64,000 bases of DNA from Caulobacter sp. (GCF_017744445.1 NZ_JAGIBH010000003.1:1-64000), one strand, 5' to 3'. Numbered from the stretch's first letter, positions 1 to 7,970 are shown. Notes: a model not told the origin generated them from the sequence alone. Program-made: numbers and translations.

Positions 1-164
1 TTTGGGCCGGATCCAAACGCCCTCCCCCGCGACGGGGATGGCTATGATTGTGCGGGGGATTTTAGCGCGGATCATTCAGAGGCGTGTAAAATCGACAAGC
101 GTTTGATTTTACGGCCTTCGATCTCGCGAATTCCGAGGATAGAGGCCGCTGGATCCCCGTAAAT

Positions 165-341
165 CACCCTCTCCCATAGGGAGAGGGAGGGACCCGCGCG
201 ACGCGCGGGAGGGTGAGGGGCTACTGCCTCGGCCATACGAAGCACCGCCGAAGCCGATGGGATTATCTGGCCACCACCGAGCCCCCTCACCCTCCCACCG
301 CTACGCGGCGGGCCCCGCCCTCTCCCAAGGGAGAGGGTGAT
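165..341. repeat. Paired inverted repeat, CCCTCTC/GAGAGGG family, copy 1
   Basis: Two inverted halves (165-221 and 282-341) each contain a CCCTCTCCC..GGGAGAGGG hairpin followed by a GC palindrome and GGGAGGGTGAGGGG or its complement. The same architecture recurs at 58218-58489. There is no coding potential and no T-tract, so this is a dispersed palindromic element rather than a terminator. Confidence 0.75.
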
Positions 342-389
342 GGAGATGCGGCCTCTACATTGCCCCGCACGCCCGCCACCCCACTCACC

Positions 390-501
390 GTCATTCCCGC
401 CCTTGTGGCGGGAACCCCTGGTTCAGCTGACACGTGAGACGCAAACGGCCCTTCGCACCTGCGACGGCCAGAGGGGTTCCCGCCACAAGGGCGGGAATGA
501 C
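390..501. repeat. Perfect 30-bp inverted repeat
   Basis: Bases 390-419 are an exact reverse complement of 472-501 and flank a 52-bp spacer. Each arm is itself palindromic (ATTCCCGCC..GGCGGGAA). It resembles short non-autonomous palindromic elements found between genes of Caulobacter-like genomes. Confidence 0.8.
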
Positions 502-567
502 GGAAGAAAAAGGGAAGCGCCCGCGCCACCCCCACCGCCGCCCGACCGCCCAACGGTCGGCGCGCGC

Positions 568-744
568 CTTAAATCTCTTGGAGGCTGCAGCGTGCAGGGC
601 TGATCAGGTCAGTTAAGGCGCGGGCCGGCAAAGCCGGACCCCGGGGGACGACGCTCGCGCGTCGCCGCGCGGCGGCCGCCCGGAGGGCGGTGTCGGCGGA
701 GTGACCTGATCAGCCCTGCGATCGTCTCGCCGTGAGATTTAAGG
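568..744. repeat. Nested inverted-repeat element, expanded form
   Basis: The outer arms CTTAAATCTC (568-577) and GAGATTTAAG (734-743) enclose a perfect 18-bp inverted repeat, 594-611 against 702-719 (GCAGGGCTGATCAGGTCA). The 90-bp interior is GC-rich and non-coding. A compact relative with the same ends but without the interior lies at 58130-58177, so this copy looks like an expanded or insertion-bearing version. Confidence 0.75.
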
Positions 745-785
745 AGGTATCTGCCAAAGGCATTTTCGTCGTTGGTGAGGGAGCG

Positions 786-2003
786 CTATCCGGGCAGAGA
801 TTCTGCGCGTCTCGGGGGTTCGGTCTCGCTGTACCGATTAAAAGGAGGACCACCGGTCAGCTCCCATTCGTCAGGCTCTGGTTTTTGGCCTGAGCGAACG
901 ACGGCGCGCAATGCCGCGAGGCACAGCTCCAGGCCGCGATGGGCGATCGTGCGCTCTTTTGGATCGTCGCCAAAGCCGGGGCTGTCGCCACCATGTACGA
1001 GCTTGCTACGCAAGTCGTAGAGCTTGCGGACCTCTGCCACTATCGCTGTGCGAGCTACGAGGTCGGTTCCCAGGAGCAATGCTGTGCGAACCGCTAGGCG
1101 ATGCGTTAGTTCACCTCGTCCCTTGCCGGACAGCAACGACTCCATCGCCACGCATACATCGACCGCTTGGTCGCGTGCTGTAACGCGACGTCGCGCGAGA
1201 TTGAGGCGCGAAATTGAAAAGTCGATTGCTTCCGTCGCGCAGGCTGGTAGCGCGAGATAGCGTTCGACCCACTCAAGCATTGCACCGTCGACCGAAGAGG
1301 GATGGTCGTTGTGCCGTCCATCTTGGCGACTTGTCATCCACATCACCCCAAGCTCCGCTGCCTGGAGATTGTGGTCGCAGAACTGTAGCCAGACAGACCC
1401 GAGTGTAGGTGCAGCATTGTCGTGCAGCGTGAGAGCAGCCACGGTCCGCTTCACAACTTGGATGTAGTCGAGAAAGCGTCTGTGGCTCGCATCATGATCG
1501 TCGCTTGCCTCAACCTCGCCGATGTCAAGAACCACCCCCGCCGGCATATACATCGCCGGTCCTATGCGGGTGGATGCCTTGAGGCTTTCAGTCTGTGGAG
1601 ATGTCGGAAGATCAGCCAACGGCACGAGCTGCACGCCATTCGACAAAGTTGTTGCCTTAGGCGGTGCAATTCCATGTAGCTCGCCGACAAGGCGCATCTG
1701 GGCACGCTTCGTTTCGCGTACACGACGATACCAAGCTAAAGCTTCGCGTGCGCCAACCTGTGACGCGATCATAAGGATGTTGATCGACTGATGTTGGTTG
1801 AAGAACCCAATCTGCTTGCCGAGAAAAAAGGCGCTTGGCGAGCCGCTGAACTCGGGGTGCGCGTCCATCGCCTCTCGTAGCGGTGCCGCAATCTCCCAGT
1901 ACGATGGTTCTTGGTGAATGCCATGCTGGGCAGCTTGACGGGCGGCGAATGTCGGACCGGCCAGCGATTGAATCAGGTCGATCAATTCTGCATCGGTCGT
2001 CAT
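786..2003 (-). CDS. Apea-like HEPN domain protein
   Basis: This protein of 405 residues has a C-terminal segment (about residues 255-370) that reads like an Apea-like HEPN domain: a helix with MESLLSGKG, then RLAVRTALLLG, then LYDLRSKLVHGG. R332 and H337 form the R-x4-H pair typical of HEPN RNases. The N-terminal two thirds are not recognisable. I chose the ATG at 2003 because AAGGAA lies just upstream; an earlier in-frame ATG at 2090 has no ribosome site. HEPN proteins are often RNases or toxin-like defence effectors, but no antitoxin or partner is adjacent. Codon use is less GC-biased than in the neighbouring his genes, which suggests later acquisition. The domain call rests on motif reading only. 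Confidence 0.7.
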   Translation of the reverse strand: MTTDAELIDLIQSLAGPTFAARQAAQHGIHQEPSYWEIAAPLREAMDAHPEFSGSPSAFFLGKQIGFFNQHQSINILMIASQVGAREALAWYRRVRETKRAQMRLVGELHGIAPPKATTLSNGVQLVPLADLPTSPQTESLKASTRIGPAMYMPAGVVLDIGEVEASDDHDASHRRFLDYIQVVKRTVAALTLHDNAAPTLGSVWLQFCDHNLQAAELGVMWMTSRQDGRHNDHPSSVDGAMLEWVERYLALPACATEAIDFSISRLNLARRRVTARDQAVDVCVAMESLLSGKGRGELTHRLAVRTALLLGTDLVARTAIVAEVRKLYDLRSKLVHGGDSPGFGDDPKERTIAHRGLELCLAALRAVVRSGQKPEPDEWELTGGPPFNRYSETEPPRRAESLPG

Positions 2004-2321
2004 CGCGTTCCTTAGCTCTTGTCGAGTTGCGCTTAGCTGCTTCGCCGTGTTTGAGCGCTGGCACGGAGATCGTACTCTATTGCTCGCCATGCTTCCAAAG
2101 CGGTGACCCCTTCCCCCGCCGCCCCACCTAGGCTAAACCCCCACCCGCAATGACCCGCGCACCGCACCATCACGGCTGCCACCACCATCCGACCTCGCCT
2201 CGCGGGATCGGCCGGGTCCGTTCGCTCTAAAGCCAGCGACCCAGCCAGAGCCCCGCCTAGCGGATGGGGCTTAAGCGCAAGCGCCATCCGTCGAAGCCTT
2301 GAAGATTCAGGACCGACGCCG
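2004..2321. other. Intergenic region upstream of hisS
   Basis: This is the promoter side of both the HEPN gene (leftward) and hisS (rightward). An imperfect hairpin, CGGATGG (2261-2267) with CCATCCG (2284-2290), lies about 35 bases before the hisS start and could be part of its leader. No T-box or histidine-rich leader peptide is visible. Confidence 0.4.
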
Positions 2322-3803
2322 ATGACCGACGACACCACCGAAAACACCGACTTCCGCCCCGAGGCCCGCGCCCCGCGCGGCTTCGCCGACAAGCGCGCTC
2401 GCGACCTGCGGGCCGAGCGGGCGATCCTGGAGGCGGTGTCGGCGGTCTATGAGCGCTACGGCTTCGAGGCCCTGGACACCGGGGCGTTCGAATATGCCGA
2501 CGCCCTGGGCAAGTTCCTGCCCGACAGCGACCGGCCCAATGAGGGCGTGTTCGCGCTGCAGGACGATGACGACCAGTGGATGGCGCTGCGCTACGACCTG
2601 ACCGCGCCGCTGGCCCGGTTCACGGCGCAGAACTGGGAGACCCTGCCCAAGCCCTTCCGCCGCTACGCCTTCGGGCCGGTGTGGCGCAACGAGAAGCCGG
2701 GGCCGGGGCGCTTCCGCCAGTTCATCCAGTGCGACGCCGACACGGTGGGCTCGGCCCGTCCGGAGGCCGACGCCGAGATCATCGCCATGGCGGTCGAGGG
2801 GCTGGAGGCCGCCGGCCTGCCGCGCGGCGCGGCGGTGCTGAAGATCAACAATCGCAAGCTGCTGAACGGCCTGCTGACGGCGGCGGGCGCGGACAGCGCC
2901 GGCCAGAAGCTGGCCGTGCTGCGCGCGGTCGACAAGCTGGACCGCCTGGGCGTTGACGGGGTCCGGCTGCTGCTGGGCGAAGGCCGCCTGGACGAGAGCG
3001 GCGACTTCACCAAGGGCGCGGGCCTGAAGGGCAAGGCGATCGACTCGGTGCTGGACTTTGTCCAGGCCGGGGCCGGCGGCCGTTCCGCGACCTTGGACAA
3101 CATCGCCAAGGTGGTGGCCGGCTCGGCCGAGGGCGACGAGGGCTTGGCTGAGCTGTCGCGGATCGACGCGGCGCTGACCAGCCTGGGGATCGCCGACGAC
3201 CAGGCCTTCATCGATCCGTCGATCGTCCGGGGGCTGGAATACTACACCGGCGCGGTGTTCGAGGCCGAGTTGCTGCTGTCGACCACGGACGAGAAGGGCA
3301 ACAAGGTCTCGTTCGGCTCGATCGGTGGCGGCGGGCGTTATGACGACCTGGTGGCGCGGTTCACCGGCAATGTGACGCCGGCGACGGGCTTCTCGTTCGG
3401 GGTGTCGCGCCTGGCGGCGGCGCTGCGGGCGGCGGGCCGCGAGCCGGGCGGCGCAGCGCGCGGGCCGGTGGTGGTGATCACCTTCGACCAGGCGCACATG
3501 CCGGAATACTTCTCCGTGGTCGGACAGTTGCGCGCGGCGGGCATCCCGGCCGAGGTCTATCTGGGGACCTCGGGCATGAAGCCGCAGATGAAATATGCCG
3601 ACCGCCGCAACGCGCCGGCCGTCGTCATGCTGGGCGGGGACGAGATCGCCGCCGGCACGGTGACCATCAAGGACCTGGACGCGGGCCGCATGGCCGCCGA
3701 GGGCCTGGCCGACAACGCCGCCTGGAAGGCCGAGCGTCCCGGCCAGCAGACCATCCCGCGCGATCAGCTGGTCGCGGCGGTTCGCAAGATCATCGGGGGC
3801 TAA
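2322..3803 (+). CDS. hisS: Histidine--tRNA ligase, alphaproteobacterial type
   Basis: This cytoplasmic class II synthetase charges tRNA-His with histidine. Motif 2 reads FGPVWRNEKPGPGRFRQF and is followed by IQCDAD. The histidine-binding motif is VRGLEYYTGAVFE, and motif 3 includes GGGGRYDDL..GFSFGVSRL. At 493 residues it is longer than the usual bacterial enzyme of about 420-430. The QCDAD after motif 2 is closer to eukaryote-like HisRS than to the E. coli type. Alphaproteobacteria of this group are known for a variant HisRS paired with a tRNA-His lacking the extra G-1 base. The start is the ATG after AGGACCGACGCCG. It leads the operon hisS-hisZ-hisG; hisZ begins three bases after its stop. 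Confidence 0.95.
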   Translation: MTDDTTENTDFRPEARAPRGFADKRARDLRAERAILEAVSAVYERYGFEALDTGAFEYADALGKFLPDSDRPNEGVFALQDDDDQWMALRYDLTAPLARFTAQNWETLPKPFRRYAFGPVWRNEKPGPGRFRQFIQCDADTVGSARPEADAEIIAMAVEGLEAAGLPRGAAVLKINNRKLLNGLLTAAGADSAGQKLAVLRAVDKLDRLGVDGVRLLLGEGRLDESGDFTKGAGLKGKAIDSVLDFVQAGAGGRSATLDNIAKVVAGSAEGDEGLAELSRIDAALTSLGIADDQAFIDPSIVRGLEYYTGAVFEAELLLSTTDEKGNKVSFGSIGGGGRYDDLVARFTGNVTPATGFSFGVSRLAAALRAAGREPGGAARGPVVVITFDQAHMPEYFSVVGQLRAAGIPAEVYLGTSGMKPQMKYADRRNAPAVVMLGGDEIAAGTVTIKDLDAGRMAAEGLADNAAWKAERPGQQTIPRDQLVAAVRKIIGG

Positions 3804-3806
3804 TTC

Positions 3807-4937
3807 GTGAGGCTCGAGCGTTCCATTCCGGCGGAGGCGCTCGACGCCATCCGCGCTCCCCTGCTGGCGGCCGGCGCCGTCGCCACCGACGCGCCGGTGC
3901 TGCAGCCCCTGGGCCTGCTGCTCGATTTGACCGGCGAGGCCATGCGCTCGCGGCTGTTCGTCGTCTCCGGCGACGGCGGCGAGGAGGCGGCCCTGCGGCC
4001 CGACTTCACCGTGGCCGTGGCGCGGCAGCATTTCGCCAACGGCGGTGAAGCCGGCCGTTACCGTTACGAAGGCAAGGCCTTCCGCGTCGCGCCGCGCGGC
4101 TCCGACCGCGCCGAGGAGTTCCTGCAGCTGGGCGTCGAGGCCTTCGAGGCCGGCGACCCCGTGGCTGCCGACTCCGAGATCGCCGCTCTTGCTTGGGCGA
4201 GCGCCGCCGCTGGCGGTCGCGACGACCTCAGCCTGATCCTAGGCGACGTCTCGCTGTTCGCCGCCTTCGTCGACAGCCTGGACCTGGCCACGCCGCTCGC
4301 CGCCCGCCTGAAGCGCGCCTTCGCCAAGCCGCGCCAGCTGAAGGCCGAGCTGGACGGCGACGTCGCCGCGCCGACCGCCGAGCAAAGCCGCATCGCCTCG
4401 CTGCTGGCCGGTCTTCCGGAGACGGAAGCTTCGGCGGTGCTGCAGGAGCTGTGGTCCCTGGCCGGCATCGAGCCCGTCGGCGGCCGCCGCCCGGCCGAGA
4501 TCGCTCACCGCCTGGTCGAACGCGCCGAGGCCGCCAAGGCCGGCCGTCTGGACCCGGAGCAGGCCGCCAAGGTCCGCGCCTTCCTCGCCGTCTCGGATCG
4601 TCCGGACGCGGCGCTGGACGCCATCGCCGCCCTCGCGGGTCCCAACGACAGCGCGCTGAAGGCCGCCGTCGCCGGCTGGCGGTCGCGCCTCTCGGGCATG
4701 GCCGATCGCGGCGTGCCGCTGGAGAAGGCGACTCTCGCCGCCGCCTTCGGCCGGGCCTTCGGCTACTACGACGGCTATCTGTTCGAAGTCCGCTCGGCCG
4801 TTCTGGGCGACGAGCGGCCCGTCGCGGCCGGCGGTCGCTACGACGGCCTTCCGTCCAAGCTGGGCGTCTCCACCAACACCGGCGCCGTGGGCTTCATGAT
4901 CCGCCCGGCGCGCGCCTATGCGGGAGGCGGCGAATGA
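3807..4937 (+). CDS. hisZ: ATP phosphoribosyltransferase regulatory subunit
   Basis: HisZ is a HisRS-like paralogue without aminoacylation activity. It partners HisG to form the first enzyme of histidine synthesis and carries its feedback control. The 376-residue protein keeps a class II synthetase-like core (RPDFTVAVARQH, then YRYEGKAFR) and a degraded motif-3 region (AAGGRYDGLPSKLG) but is shorter than HisRS. The start is GTG, three bases after the hisS stop, with GGGGG upstream. Its stop overlaps the hisG start (ATGA at 4934-4937), so hisZ and hisG are probably translationally coupled. Confidence 0.93.
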   Translation: MRLERSIPAEALDAIRAPLLAAGAVATDAPVLQPLGLLLDLTGEAMRSRLFVVSGDGGEEAALRPDFTVAVARQHFANGGEAGRYRYEGKAFRVAPRGSDRAEEFLQLGVEAFEAGDPVAADSEIAALAWASAAAGGRDDLSLILGDVSLFAAFVDSLDLATPLAARLKRAFAKPRQLKAELDGDVAAPTAEQSRIASLLAGLPETEASAVLQELWSLAGIEPVGGRRPAEIAHRLVERAEAAKAGRLDPEQAAKVRAFLAVSDRPDAALDAIAALAGPNDSALKAAVAGWRSRLSGMADRGVPLEKATLAAAFGRAFGYYDGYLFEVRSAVLGDERPVAAGGRYDGLPSKLGVSTNTGAVGFMIRPARAYAGGGE

Positions 4938-5902
4938 GCGGCCCCATGATCTTCGCCATCCCCTCCAAGGGCCGCCTGAAGGACCAGGTCGAGGCCTGGC
5001 TGGCCGACTGCGGCTTCAAGCTGGAAATGACCGGCGGCGCGCGCGGCTATTCGGCCGAGCTGGCCGGGCTGCCCGGCGTCTCGGTGCGCCTGCTGTCGGC
5101 GGGCGACATCGCCGCCGGCCTCGACAGCGGCGACCTGCACCTGGGCGTCACGGGCGAGGACCTGCTGCGCGAGCGCGGCGACGACATGGACAGCCGGGTC
5201 ATGCTGCTGCGGGCCCTGGGCTTTGGCCGCGCCGACCTGGTGGTGACCGCGCCCAAGAACTGGCTGGACGTGGATACGATGGCCGATGTCGACGAGGTCG
5301 GGCACCTGCACCTGGCCAAGACGGGCCGCCGCCTGCGCGTGGCGACCAAGTACGTCACCCAGACCCGCGCCTTCTTCGCCCGCCACGGCGTCGCCGACTA
5401 CCGCATCGTCGAGAGCAGCGGCGCCACCGAGGGGGCTCCGGCCGCTGGCGCGGCGGAACTGGTCGTCGACATCACCACCACCGGCGCGACCCTGGCCGCC
5501 AACGGCCTGAAGATCCTGTTGGACGGCGTGATCCTGAAGAGCCAGGCCCAGCTGACCGCCTCGCTGATCGCGACCTGGAGCCCTGCGCAACGCGGCGCCC
5601 TGCGGCGCATGCTGTCGGTGGTCGAGGCCAAGGGCCGGGCCGGCAAGCTGGCGACCCTGGTCTGGCCGGCCGAGCAGGACGCGGCGGGTCAGTCGGCCGT
5701 GGCGGCCTTCGTCGCCAAGGGCGGCTCGCGCCGGGCCAATGGCGCTCTCCTGGCGACCGGCGACCTGTTCGACGCCGCCGCCGCCCTGGCCGCCGCCGGA
5801 GTCGAGCCGGTCACCGTCTCGCGCCCGGACTATGTGTTCGAGTCGCGCTCGGCGGTGCTGGATCGTTTCGTCCGGGCTCTGGAAGACGCGGCCGAAAAGT
5901 AA
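4934..5902 (+). CDS. hisG: ATP phosphoribosyltransferase catalytic subunit
   Basis: HisG joins ATP and PRPP to give phosphoribosyl-ATP, the first step of histidine synthesis. The N-terminal catalytic part begins IFAIPSKGRLKDQ and carries the PRPP-binding stretch AELVVDITTTGATLAANGLK. At 322 residues it exceeds the short HisG form (about 210-230) that normally works with HisZ. The last roughly 90 residues (from KLATLVWPAEQ) do not look like the usual ACT-like regulatory domain of long HisG. So this is a HisZ-partnered HisG with an unusual C-terminal extension. The ATG overlaps the hisZ stop by four bases. Confidence 0.93.
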   Translation: MSGPMIFAIPSKGRLKDQVEAWLADCGFKLEMTGGARGYSAELAGLPGVSVRLLSAGDIAAGLDSGDLHLGVTGEDLLRERGDDMDSRVMLLRALGFGRADLVVTAPKNWLDVDTMADVDEVGHLHLAKTGRRLRVATKYVTQTRAFFARHGVADYRIVESSGATEGAPAAGAAELVVDITTTGATLAANGLKILLDGVILKSQAQLTASLIATWSPAQRGALRRMLSVVEAKGRAGKLATLVWPAEQDAAGQSAVAAFVAKGGSRRANGALLATGDLFDAAAALAAAGVEPVTVSRPDYVFESRSAVLDRFVRALEDAAEK

Positions 5903-5904
5903 GT

Positions 5905-5922
5905 TTTGACATATCTGTCAAA
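5905..5922. promoter_or_regulatory. Palindrome TTTGAC-N6-GTCAAA, copy 1
   Basis: A perfect inverted repeat lying two bases after the hisG stop. The half-site and 6-base spacing match the copy at 6208-6225. The geometry (16-base core with N6) resembles a CRP-family site, but the half-site TTGAC is not the CRP or FNR consensus. The regulator is unknown. Confidence 0.5.
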
Positions 5923-6207
5923 TATGGACGCGGAATCGAGGCGTTTCTTCGACTTTCGCGTCCAAACTACGCCTCAGGCGTCAAAAATTCGTCCAAACCT
6001 TTGCGAAAAAGGGATTTGCCGCGTTGACACCGTCATGAATTTGACGTTTCTAGATACTGCAAGGACGAAACGAGCCCACAGAGAGCTCCCGTTCTTCGGC
6101 GTTTCGGGGAGGAAACGCCCGCCTAGATCGAATGATCGAGAAAATAGCCAGCCCGTCGCGATTATCCCCCGCGGCGGGTTTGGTGTATCTGGGCTGTAGC
6201 ACAGTTT

Positions 6208-6225
6208 TTTGACGATAGAGTCAAA
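6208..6225. promoter_or_regulatory. Palindrome TTTGAC-N6-GTCAAA, copy 2
   Basis: The arms and spacing are the same as at 5905-5922, with one extra matching T/A pair outside. It lies about 90 bases beyond the 3' end of the minus-strand gene 6317-6721. Confidence 0.5.
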
Positions 6226-6316
6226 AGTGGCCGCGCGGGCTGGAAGCGCTTCCAAATTATCCGGTGATCGGACGGGCTGAACGGCGATCGTCCAGACCCG
6301 TCCTGTCAGGGTGGCG

Positions 6317-6721
6317 CTACTTGTGTGCCTTGCCGATCAGGGCGACGACGCCCAAGATGACACCACCCCCGAAGCAGAGGGCCGAGAGCCCCTCCGGCCA
6401 CCAGTTCCACCACTTGTTCCAATATGTGTCCGCCGCTTGGGCCGGGTCGCCCGCCTTAAGGTGCTTTTGCGTGGCGATGAGCTCAAAAACCGGAATCAAG
6501 GCCGCGAAGATCAGACCCGCGGCGAATATGCCGATCGGATAGAACCAAGCGTCGGCCATCGCTTGAATGTCTTTGACCTTTTCCTTGGCAAAGACCGCGT
6601 CCAGCACCTTGGCGCCGATCGTCGTCAGGAAGGCGCCATTCCCGACGGCCAGGAAGGTGGTCCATTGCGATTGCAGCGCGTCTCGCCGCTTCCGCAGATG
6701 ATCGTGAATCTCGTCAGCCAT
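6317..6721 (-). CDS. Small two-helix membrane protein of unknown function
   Basis: This 134-residue protein has a charged N-terminal helix (MADEIHDHLRKRRDALQSQW) and a hydrophobic stretch around TTFLAVGNGAFLTTIGA. Two membrane segments follow, at about residues 60-80 and 110-130. A tryptophan-rich linker (WNKWWNWWPEG) sits between them. I chose the ATG at 6721 because AGAGGTG lies directly upstream; the frame opens earlier at 6775 without a ribosome site. It diverges from the gene at 6895, and the shared promoter contains three GANTC sites. I do not recognise the family. Confidence 0.65.
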   Translation of the reverse strand: MADEIHDHLRKRRDALQSQWTTFLAVGNGAFLTTIGAKVLDAVFAKEKVKDIQAMADAWFYPIGIFAAGLIFAALIPVFELIATQKHLKAGDPAQAADTYWNKWWNWWPEGLSALCFGGGVILGVVALIGKAHK

Positions 6722-6796
6722 GTTCACCTCTGATGAATGCATCCAGGGATTGTGTATGGCCATATGCGTTCGCAATGCGTTACCGGCAGGGTGGCT

Positions 6797-6821
6797 GACT
6801 CAACCTGTGAGTCGATGACTC
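6797..6821. promoter_or_regulatory. Cluster of three GANTC (CcrM-type) sites
   Basis: GACTC (6797-6801), GAGTC (6809-6813) and GACTC (6817-6821) lie within 25 bp in the divergent promoter between 6721 and 6895. GANTC is the target of the cell-cycle methyltransferase CcrM in Caulobacter and relatives, and promoter sites often mark GcrA- or methylation-dependent genes. A cluster this dense is unusual. Confidence 0.55.
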
Positions 6822-6894
6822 GCTCCTAGGTGGCATGGAACCTGCACGGTTAATTCCGGTATCGCGCCCCCGGGCGCGCCGCGAGGACCACCGA

Positions 6895-7572
6895 ATGATC
6901 CGCCAGGCCAACTCCAGCATGCTGTTGTCGTCCCTGCTAGGACTTGGCCGGCAAGGCGGCGCCGGGGACGAGACCGCCAACCTGGTCCGCGCGGCGGCCA
7001 TGCGGGCGGACCAGGCCGTGAAGGCGGCGCCGACAAAAACAGCCGAGCTCCCGGCAAGAACCGCCACGGCGCGACCGGCGGTGACCGTGTCGCTGAGCCG
7101 GATGGCCCAGGCCGCTCAGGCGGCCCAGATCGCCAAAGCCGCCCAAGCCGCCCCGCCGCAACAGGCCGCCCTGCCGGAAGCAAGGTCGGAGCCGGCGCGT
7201 ACGTCGAACGGCAGCCACTTTACCGACGAAGAGTATAGGAAGATGGGCGCGCTCATGGATTTCGCCCTCGTCCAGCACCAGGACTACATGCGCTTCCACC
7301 AGGAGAGGATCCTGCCCAGCGAGGACGTGTCGGCCATGACCCCGGTCCAGGCGCGGCAACGCCTGGATGACCTTTCCGTCCTCCCTCGGTGGATCGAGGT
7401 CGGGGGGCAGCTTGGCGGCGATACCTGGGCCAGGCCGAACCCCTTCTCCATCGCCACCAACAACGGCGAGATCACCGAGTCGATGGACACCTATATGGGC
7501 TGGCTGAAGGACCGCGCCGCCCAGAGCGAGGCCCCGGCGAAGCCGACCTCGAGCCTGAATATCCGGGTGTAG
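6895..7572 (+). CDS. Uncharacterised Ala/Gln-rich protein
   Basis: This protein of 225 residues has no signal peptide or membrane segment. The N-terminal half is low-complexity (MAQAAQAAQIAKAAQAAPPQQ). The C-terminal half (from about residue 105) looks folded: HFTDEEYRKMGALMDFALVQ, a middle part with PVQARQRLDDLS, and a Trp-containing end. The start at 6895 follows GAGGACCACCGA; an upstream in-frame ATG at 6835 is less likely. I do not recognise the family. It diverges from 6317-6721 across the GANTC cluster. Confidence 0.6.
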   Translation: MIRQANSSMLLSSLLGLGRQGGAGDETANLVRAAAMRADQAVKAAPTKTAELPARTATARPAVTVSLSRMAQAAQAAQIAKAAQAAPPQQAALPEARSEPARTSNGSHFTDEEYRKMGALMDFALVQHQDYMRFHQERILPSEDVSAMTPVQARQRLDDLSVLPRWIEVGGQLGGDTWARPNPFSIATNNGEITESMDTYMGWLKDRAAQSEAPAKPTSSLNIRV

Positions 7573-7607
7573 GGCGGATCAGTTTCGGCGTTGACTTAAC
7601 CCCCACC

Positions 7608-7715
7608 CGATCGTCCCCGCGAAAGCGGGGGCCCAAGCTGGCTTTCAGGATGGGGCGCGACTGAGCTACGATCCTCCGACTCCGCTTGGGTCCCCGCTTT
7701 CGCGGGGATGATCGG
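7608..7715. repeat. Paired palindromic repeat (CCCGCGAAAGCGGGG family), copy 1
   Basis: Two inverted copies of a roughly 30-bp unit (a CCCCGCGAAAGCGGGG hairpin followed by GGCCCAAGC or its complement) are separated by about 45 bp. The same paired unit recurs at 14381, 33161, 35221 and 57975, with a single unit at 13986 and diverged relatives at 28776 and 53275. All lie between genes. Confidence 0.85.
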
Positions 7716-7772
7716 TGAAGGGGAGAAGCCAGACATGTTCTGGCATGACGCCGTACGAGGCGGCTGCCGGCC

Positions 7773-7970
7773 TCAGGCCGAGATATTCACCAGCGTGCCG
7801 GTCAGTTCGCCCGTGGTCTGGGCCAAGGCCGCGCCGGCCGAGGCGGTCGCCTTGGCGTTGGTCTGGGCCACGGCCAGCTGGGTCAGGTCGACGATGGGCG
7901 CCGGCGCCGGCGCCTCGCCCGTGGAAGCGGGCGGGGTGTAGCGGACGGCGTTGGACGCGGAGACCTGCAC
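7773..7970 (-). CDS. Small uncharacterised protein (65 aa)
   Basis: This short protein starts MQVSASNAVRYTPPASTG, continues with a Pro/Ala linker, and ends in an Ala/Thr-rich helix (LTQLAVAQTNAKATASAGAA) and LVNISA. The start is GTG, preceded by GAGGAACGCCCT, a good ribosome site, which is the main reason to accept it. It has no signal peptide. The pattern of an Ala/Gln/Thr helix with an ISA end recalls small motility-associated proteins, but that is a weak impression. It may be the last gene of the minus-strand operon that starts at 11957. Confidence 0.5.
   Translation of the reverse strand: MQVSASNAVRYTPPASTGEAPAPAPIVDLTQLAVAQTNAKATASAGAALAQTTGELTGTLVNISA

Larger units (their letters stand above)
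1..785. other. Repeat-rich intergenic region without a convincing gene
   Basis: No reading frame here looks like a real protein. The stretch holds three different inverted-repeat elements, listed separately, and a small hairpin: GTAAAATC at 86-93 pairs with GATTTTAC at 105-112 around an 11-nt loop. A minus-strand frame at 72-290 ends in a plausible-looking peptide but begins inside a repeat and has no relatives I recognise, so it is at most a gene remnant. Confidence 0.6.
5903..6316. other. 414-base intergenic region with two matching palindromes
   Basis: No gene is visible. The region is more AT-rich than its surroundings and contains two copies of TTTGAC-N6-GTCAAA (5905-5922 and 6208-6225). 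Between them lies an everted variant, CGTCA-N6-TGACG, at 6031-6046. The first palindrome starts right after the hisG stop. Confidence 0.6.

Noticed and set aside
72..290. Minus-strand frame with a plausible C-terminal peptide
   Set aside because: Begins inside a palindromic repeat and no homologue is recognised. Possibly a gene remnant, not supportable as a gene.
2307..4031. Long minus-strand reading frame opposite hisS
   Set aside because: Shadow of hisS: high-GC codon bias opens long antisense frames. Its translation is Arg/Gly/Gln-rich with no domain.
786..5902. HEPN protein and his genes as one system
   Set aside because: Opposite strands, unrelated composition, and his genes are ordinary biosynthesis genes.
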